Source: Bacillota bacterium
GTDB lineage: Bacteria; Bacillota; Clostridia; Lachnospirales; Lachnospiraceae
NCBI GenBank assembly: GCA_023420935.1
Contig: JAEZUR010000183.1
Span: 1-16,201 of the forward strand
Length of the DNA stretch: 16,201 bases
Reading direction: 5' to 3'
The translations under genes were made by a program, and so were the position numbers. Shown here one piece after another: positions 13,919 to 16,201 of the stretch (position 1 is its first letter; each line of letters begins with the position of its first letter). The notes beneath the pieces were generated by a model, which saw only the letters and a program-made list of their open reading frames with translations, had not been told where the DNA came from and made no database searches.

Positions 13919-14215
13919 ATGCTAATCATTTGGGCAGTGACTATATTATTTATGATTCTATCCATACCATTATTAATGGGAAAAGGAAGCTGGTTAATTG
14001 CAGGTTATAATACATCATCAAGAGAAGAAAAAGAAAAATATGATGAGAAAAAACTTTGTAGAGCCATGGGATTTATGTGTGCAATAATTGGGATTATGTC
14101 AGGGTTACTTGGTATCATTAATACAGAGTCATTTGCAATCGTTTATGCTGTTTTAATAACGATTATTGTTATTATTACATTAATTTATACCAATACAAAA
14201 TGTAAGAAAAATTAG
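13919..14215 (+). CDS. DUF3784-like small membrane protein
   Basis: A 98-residue protein with three hydrophobic segments (about 2-19, 50-66, 72-90). The segment after the first helix, GKGSWLIAGYNTSSREEKEKYDEKKLCRAMG, carries the landmarks I associate with DUF3784: W-L-I-A-G-Y-N-T followed by an E-K-Y-D-E-K-K-L stretch. The function is unknown. It ends in a basic tail. AAGGAG at 13906-13911 sets the start seven bases later. A terminator follows at 14259. Confidence 0.85.
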   Translation: MLIIWAVTILFMILSIPLLMGKGSWLIAGYNTSSREEKEKYDEKKLCRAMGFMCAIIGIMSGLLGIINTESFAIVYAVLITIIVIITLIYTNTKCKKN

Positions 14216-14258
14216 ATTTAATCTGATCAATAAAAAAGGACAAATATTAAGGTAAAGT

Positions 14259-14295
14259 AAAAAGGTCTGTAGAGCGCAATTCTGCAGACCTTTTT
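14259..14295. terminator. Terminator, possibly bidirectional
   Basis: The arms 14259-14273 and 14281-14295 pair over 15 positions with one G-U, core AGGTCTG, loop GCGCAAT, with A-run and T-run ends. It closes the lipoprotein/DUF3784 unit. The symmetric ends would also stop minus-strand transcripts coming from the GNAT gene at 14686. Confidence 0.85.
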
Positions 14296-14301
14296 GAAGT
14301 T

Positions 14302-14388
14302 TGCAAAATGAACTTTGCAAAAAATGCAAAATACACTTGACAATAAATGCAAAGCATACTATACTTAAGTTGCAAAGTTAACATTGCA
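14302..14388 (+). repeat. Array of TGCAAA operator-like sites around a promoter
   Basis: Two 18-bp dyads of form TGCAAA-N6-(T/A)TTGCA lie at 14302-14319 (imperfect inside) and 14371-14388 (one mismatched pair, centre GTTAAC). Between them, single TGCAAA half-sites begin at 14325 and 14348. The G of each forward TGCAAA falls at 14303, 14326, 14349 and 14372, exactly 23 bases apart, while the inverse half of each dyad lies 14 bases further on. The sites flank the -35, sit inside the spacer and cover the start point, as expected for repressor binding. Confidence 0.75.
14337..14365 (+). promoter_or_regulatory. Strong promoter of the 71-residue membrane protein gene
   Basis: TTGACA at 14337-14342 and TATACT at 14360-14365 are 17 bases apart. 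The start point near 14372 falls inside the downstream TGCAAA dyad, and one TGCAAA half-site is inside the spacer. The leader is about 79 bases. Confidence 0.85.
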
Positions 14389-14450
14389 TTATTGAAAAAA
14401 TTAATAAAAAACAAAAAATATATTGTATCATTGAAAGGGAGAACACCATT

Positions 14451-14666
14451 ATGAAAAATAAAATTTATAAAACAAATAGCGCACTTATGATCGCAGTTAC
14501 AGCATCCTTCATTTACTTTGTTATAGGAAGATTTGTTAATATTCATGATTTTTTTAGAGGATTTTTAGTTGGCATAAGTATTGTTGGATATTGTGTTGGT
14601 ATTTATGGAATGAGCCATGATCTTAGTAAATTAAAAGAGTTTAAACAGGCATTATTTCATAGATAA
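14451..14666 (+). CDS. Small two-helix membrane protein, unknown function
   Basis: A 71-residue protein with two hydrophobic helices (about 11-27 and 36-54, the second glycine-rich: GFLVGISIVGYCVGIYG) and a basic start and end. I do not recognise a named family. AAAGGGAG at 14434-14441 lies nine bases from ATG 14451. It is the only gene between the promoter with TGCAAA sites and the convergent GNAT, so it is probably transcribed alone and tightly controlled. Small membrane proteins of this kind often come with an HTH regulator gene, but none is beside it here. Confidence 0.8.
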   Translation: MKNKIYKTNSALMIAVTASFIYFVIGRFVNIHDFFRGFLVGISIVGYCVGIYGMSHDLSKLKEFKQALFHR

Positions 14667-14685
14667 GAGTAGAGTGCATAATAGT

Positions 14686-15165
14686 CTATCTCATGTTACC
14701 TTTTATGTTATATTCCATTGGAGTGTAACGCATTCCGTTATTTTCTAACTCTATGCTGGTAGCAACAAAGCCAATATGTTCGTATATTGGAACAGCATAG
14801 GGTGAGGAATTAACGGTTATTTTAGTAATATTTTGATTACTCAACGAATGTTTTACAGTTTGAAACAATTCTTTTGCAATTCCCATTCGCTGATATTCTT
14901 TTGATACAAATAGAAGAGAAACGTGAGAGATATCTCTAGTTGCTATTACACCAACTATCTTACCATCGATATAACAGCACCACATTTTCTTATATCCTGT
15001 GTTAAGATCAGATAGGATATTGCTATATTTATGTTTTAAAAAATTATGAAATGTTTGCTGACCTTCCATAGAATAGTCTACAGCTACAAATTCTTCAAAC
15101 ACCTCATTCACAAGCTGAATGGCATCTTTCAAATCTTTTATATTGAGTTCTTTTATTTCTCTCAT
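14686..15165 (-). CDS. GNAT family N-acetyltransferase in TetR operon
   Basis: A 159-residue GNAT. The acetyl-CoA loop is Q-R-M-G-I-A within SLLFVSKEYQRMGIAKELFQ, preceded by the core strand (KIVGVIATRDISHV) and followed by VNSSPYAVPIYEHIGFVAT, where the Y-E-H-I-G-F part is the usual beta-5 region. The N-terminus (REIKELNIKDLKDAIQLVNEVFEEF) is the standard first helix region. Substrate unknown. AGAGGTGG at 15172-15179 (minus strand) sets the start. The gene lies 27 bases after the TetR gene in the same direction, so it is probably co-transcribed with it and shares its control. Confidence 0.9.
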   Translation of the reverse strand: MREIKELNIKDLKDAIQLVNEVFEEFVAVDYSMEGQQTFHNFLKHKYSNILSDLNTGYKKMWCCYIDGKIVGVIATRDISHVSLLFVSKEYQRMGIAKELFQTVKHSLSNQNITKITVNSSPYAVPIYEHIGFVATSIELENNGMRYTPMEYNIKGNMR

Positions 15166-15192
15166 AGCGCACCACCTCTCAATTATTCCAAT

Positions 15193-15768
15193 CTATTTAT
15201 TTTCTCCTAAAATTCCATATAAAAATAATTGGTGTATCTGCATCTGCTCTTGCTGGATATTGTTTGGATCTAATTTAATGTGATTCAGACTATCTATGAA
15301 TTTAAGTACAATTTCTGTTGTAATAGAGGAATCGATTACGCCCTCTTGTTTCCCGAGTTCAATATAATCTTGAAAGACTTGTCTCTTCCATACATTGATG
15401 TTTTCTTGTAATAATTTAATAAGCATTGGATCGGATAGTGCAATCTCTGATAGGTATTTGCTAAAGGATAGATTGACTCCACTAGAACATGCATCCAATG
15501 CTTTGATCAATTTATCTTTAAAATTAAGATCTAGGGTTAGTATTTCTCTAGCATGTTCAATTGTCTGTTGCATGATTACTTTGGAACATTCTGCAACCAG
15601 TGCTTCTTTGCTACCAAAATAATTATAGATTGTAACCTGAGATACACTGGCACTTGCGGCTATCTCTTTTATATTAGTATTGCTAAAACCATTTTGATTA
15701 AAAAGTTCAAAGGCAGCCTGAATTATAGCATTCTTTTTCTGTTCTGTTCTTATCTCATATTTATTCAT
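15193..15768 (-). CDS. TetR/AcrR family transcriptional regulator
   Basis: A 191-residue regulator of typical TetR length. Residues about 11-57 form the DNA-binding domain: KNAIIQAAFELFNQNGF, then the helix-turn-helix NIKEIAASASVSQVTIYNYFGSKEAL, with the standard Y-N-Y-F-G-S-K-E-A-L signature. The remaining ~130 residues would form the all-helical ligand-binding and dimer domain, variable within the family, so the inducer is unknown. GGAGA at 15776-15780 (minus strand) sets the start. It is divergent from the flavodoxin gene, and a long inverted repeat lies over that gene's promoter, so it most likely represses the flavodoxin gene and possibly itself. Confidence 0.93.
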   Translation of the reverse strand: MNKYEIRTEQKKNAIIQAAFELFNQNGFSNTNIKEIAASASVSQVTIYNYFGSKEALVAECSKVIMQQTIEHAREILTLDLNFKDKLIKALDACSSGVNLSFSKYLSEIALSDPMLIKLLQENINVWKRQVFQDYIELGKQEGVIDSSITTEIVLKFIDSLNHIKLDPNNIQQEQMQIHQLFLYGILGENK

Positions 15769-15830
15769 AATCTATTCTCCGTGTTTTATTCCTATGACGT
15801 ATCTTAACAACAATTTAATTGATTACTTTA

Positions 15831-15839
15831 ATTGTAACA
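15831..15839 (-). promoter_or_regulatory. Extended -10 promoter candidate of the TetR gene
   Basis: On the minus strand, TG-T-TACAAT runs from 15839 down to 15831. The -35 region (TTTCAT at 15859-15854) is weak. The start would be near 15824, about 56 bases ahead of the TetR start codon. Confidence 0.4.
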
Positions 15840-15870
15840 TAATTATAATAAGAATGAAATACTTAAGGAT

Positions 15871-15949
15871 ATATTTCAAAACTTATTGACATATATAATC
15901 TATGATCTTATACTAGTTTTGAAATATAAATAAATATATTTCAAAACTA
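15871..15949. promoter_or_regulatory. TetR-type operator region with three copies of a 13-bp motif
   Basis: ATATTTCAAAACT occurs at 15871-15883 and 15936-15948, and its inverse at 15915-15927. The last two form an inverted repeat with 15-base arms, 15914-15928 and 15935-15949, around a six-base spacer. This dyad begins at the last base of the -10 of the flavodoxin promoter and covers its start point. The single copy is just upstream of the -35. The layout suits repression by the divergently encoded TetR protein. Confidence 0.75.
15886..15914 (+). promoter_or_regulatory. Promoter of the flavodoxin gene
   Basis: TTGACA at 15886-15891 and TATACT at 15909-15914 are 17 bases apart. The -10 touches the inverted repeat at 15914-15949 and the start point near 15921 lies within it. 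Confidence 0.85.
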
Positions 15950-15964
15950 AAGGAGAGATTAAGA

Positions 15965-16201
15965 ATGAAATCAGTTATATTTTATTTTACGGGATCAGGT
16001 AATAGTTTTGCGCTAGCAAGCAAATTAGCTTATTTACTAGGTGATACAAAAGTAATACATATTAGCGAAATGGAACACACAAAAATCAACGAGTACACTA
16101 GAATAGGCATAGCCTTTCCGGTTTATGGTACCCATGTTCCAAGGTATGTGGAGAATGTGTTAGAGAGAATACAATTTATACCAGGTCAAAAACTGTTCTT
16201 G
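15965..16201 (+). CDS. EFR1-type flavodoxin/ferredoxin protein, N-terminal part (3' end outside window)
   Basis: The open frame from ATG 15965 runs to the window end (79 codons). The start MKSVIFYFTGSGNSFALA holds the FMN phosphate-binding loop F-T-G-S-G-N-S directly after the first strand, as in flavodoxins. The segment IGIAFPVYGTHVPRYV matches the second FMN-side loop. This pattern (IFYFTGTGNS, then a P-V-Y-G-x-x-x-P loop) is typical of the EFR1 family, which adds a C-terminal 4Fe-4S ferredoxin domain; that part would lie beyond the window. It would act as a cytoplasmic electron carrier or oxidoreductase. AAAGGAGAG at 15949-15957 sets the start. Its promoter overlaps the TetR-type operator, so it is probably the main target of the divergent regulator. 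Confidence 0.88.
   Translation, partial: MKSVIFYFTGSGNSFALASKLAYLLGDTKVIHISEMEHTKINEYTRIGIAFPVYGTHVPRYVENVLERIQFIPGQKLFL

Noticed and set aside
14300..14390. CRISPR-like array of the TGCAAA repeats
   Set aside because: The units are only six bases long and lie around a promoter; there are no long identical repeats with unique spacers.
14667..14692. Terminator hairpin between the convergent genes ending at 14666 and 14686
   Set aside because: The stem is only seven pairs with a bulge and lacks a T-run; too weak to call.
1..16201. Insertion sequence, prophage, toxin-antitoxin or defence system
   Set aside because: No transposase, integrase, terminal repeat, nuclease, methylase or paired toxin-antitoxin genes were found on either strand.

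Overview
The window is about 16.2 kb of AT-rich DNA with strong AGGAGG-type ribosome binding sites, short intergenic gaps and hairpin-plus-T-run terminators. The gene families (clostridial-type GlnK/AmtB pair, YoaP-type acetyltransferase, DUF3784-like membrane protein, EFR1-type flavodoxin) suggest a Clostridia chromosome, most likely Lachnospiraceae. That placement is inferred from family resemblance and base composition; no rRNA or marker gene is present. No insertion sequence, integrase, tRNA, CRISPR array or phage gene was seen.

Layout: (1) 1-259, 3' end of a GNAT acetyltransferase. (2) 460-2413, nitrogen module: promoter, a leader hairpin resembling an attenuator, P-II protein glnK, an intercistronic terminator, and ammonium channel amtB with its own terminator. 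(3) 2427-5850, signalling module: a promoter, a solute-binding lipoprotein without transporter partners, and a membrane HAMP-PAS-GGDEF-EAL protein, closed by a terminator. (4) 5953-9469, a pentapeptide-repeat protein, a large membrane-anchored alpha/beta hydrolase and a chloramphenicol-acetyltransferase-like enzyme. (5) 9479-10228 on the minus strand, a YoaP-type GNAT fused to a possible thioredoxin-like domain. (6) 10514-13190, YbaK-type deacylase, a coiled-coil protein with a conserved-looking GWGTWD motif, a Nudix hydrolase, a GNAT and a small membrane protein. (7) 13364-14215, a putative lipoprotein and a DUF3784-like membrane protein. (8) 14300-14666, a promoter surrounded by a regular array of TGCAAA operator-like sites, driving a 71-residue membrane protein. 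(9) 14686-16201, a TetR regulator and a GNAT on the minus strand, divergent from an EFR1-type flavodoxin/ferredoxin gene cut by the window end, with a 15-bp inverted repeat over the flavodoxin promoter.

How the genes work together: GlnK would gate AmtB according to nitrogen and energy status. The lipoprotein probably reports an extracellular ligand to the GGDEF-EAL protein and so changes cyclic-di-GMP. The TetR protein probably represses the divergent flavodoxin gene. Most remaining genes are short single-function units (four GNATs, one CAT-like enzyme, Nudix, deacylase), typical of a flexible accessory part of a clostridial chromosome. The most unusual signals are the TGCAAA array near 14300-14390, the binding-protein/cyclic-di-GMP pair, and several RNA structures: the glnK leader hairpin, the glnK-amtB terminator, and a possible three-way-junction terminator formed from the ends of two convergent genes.
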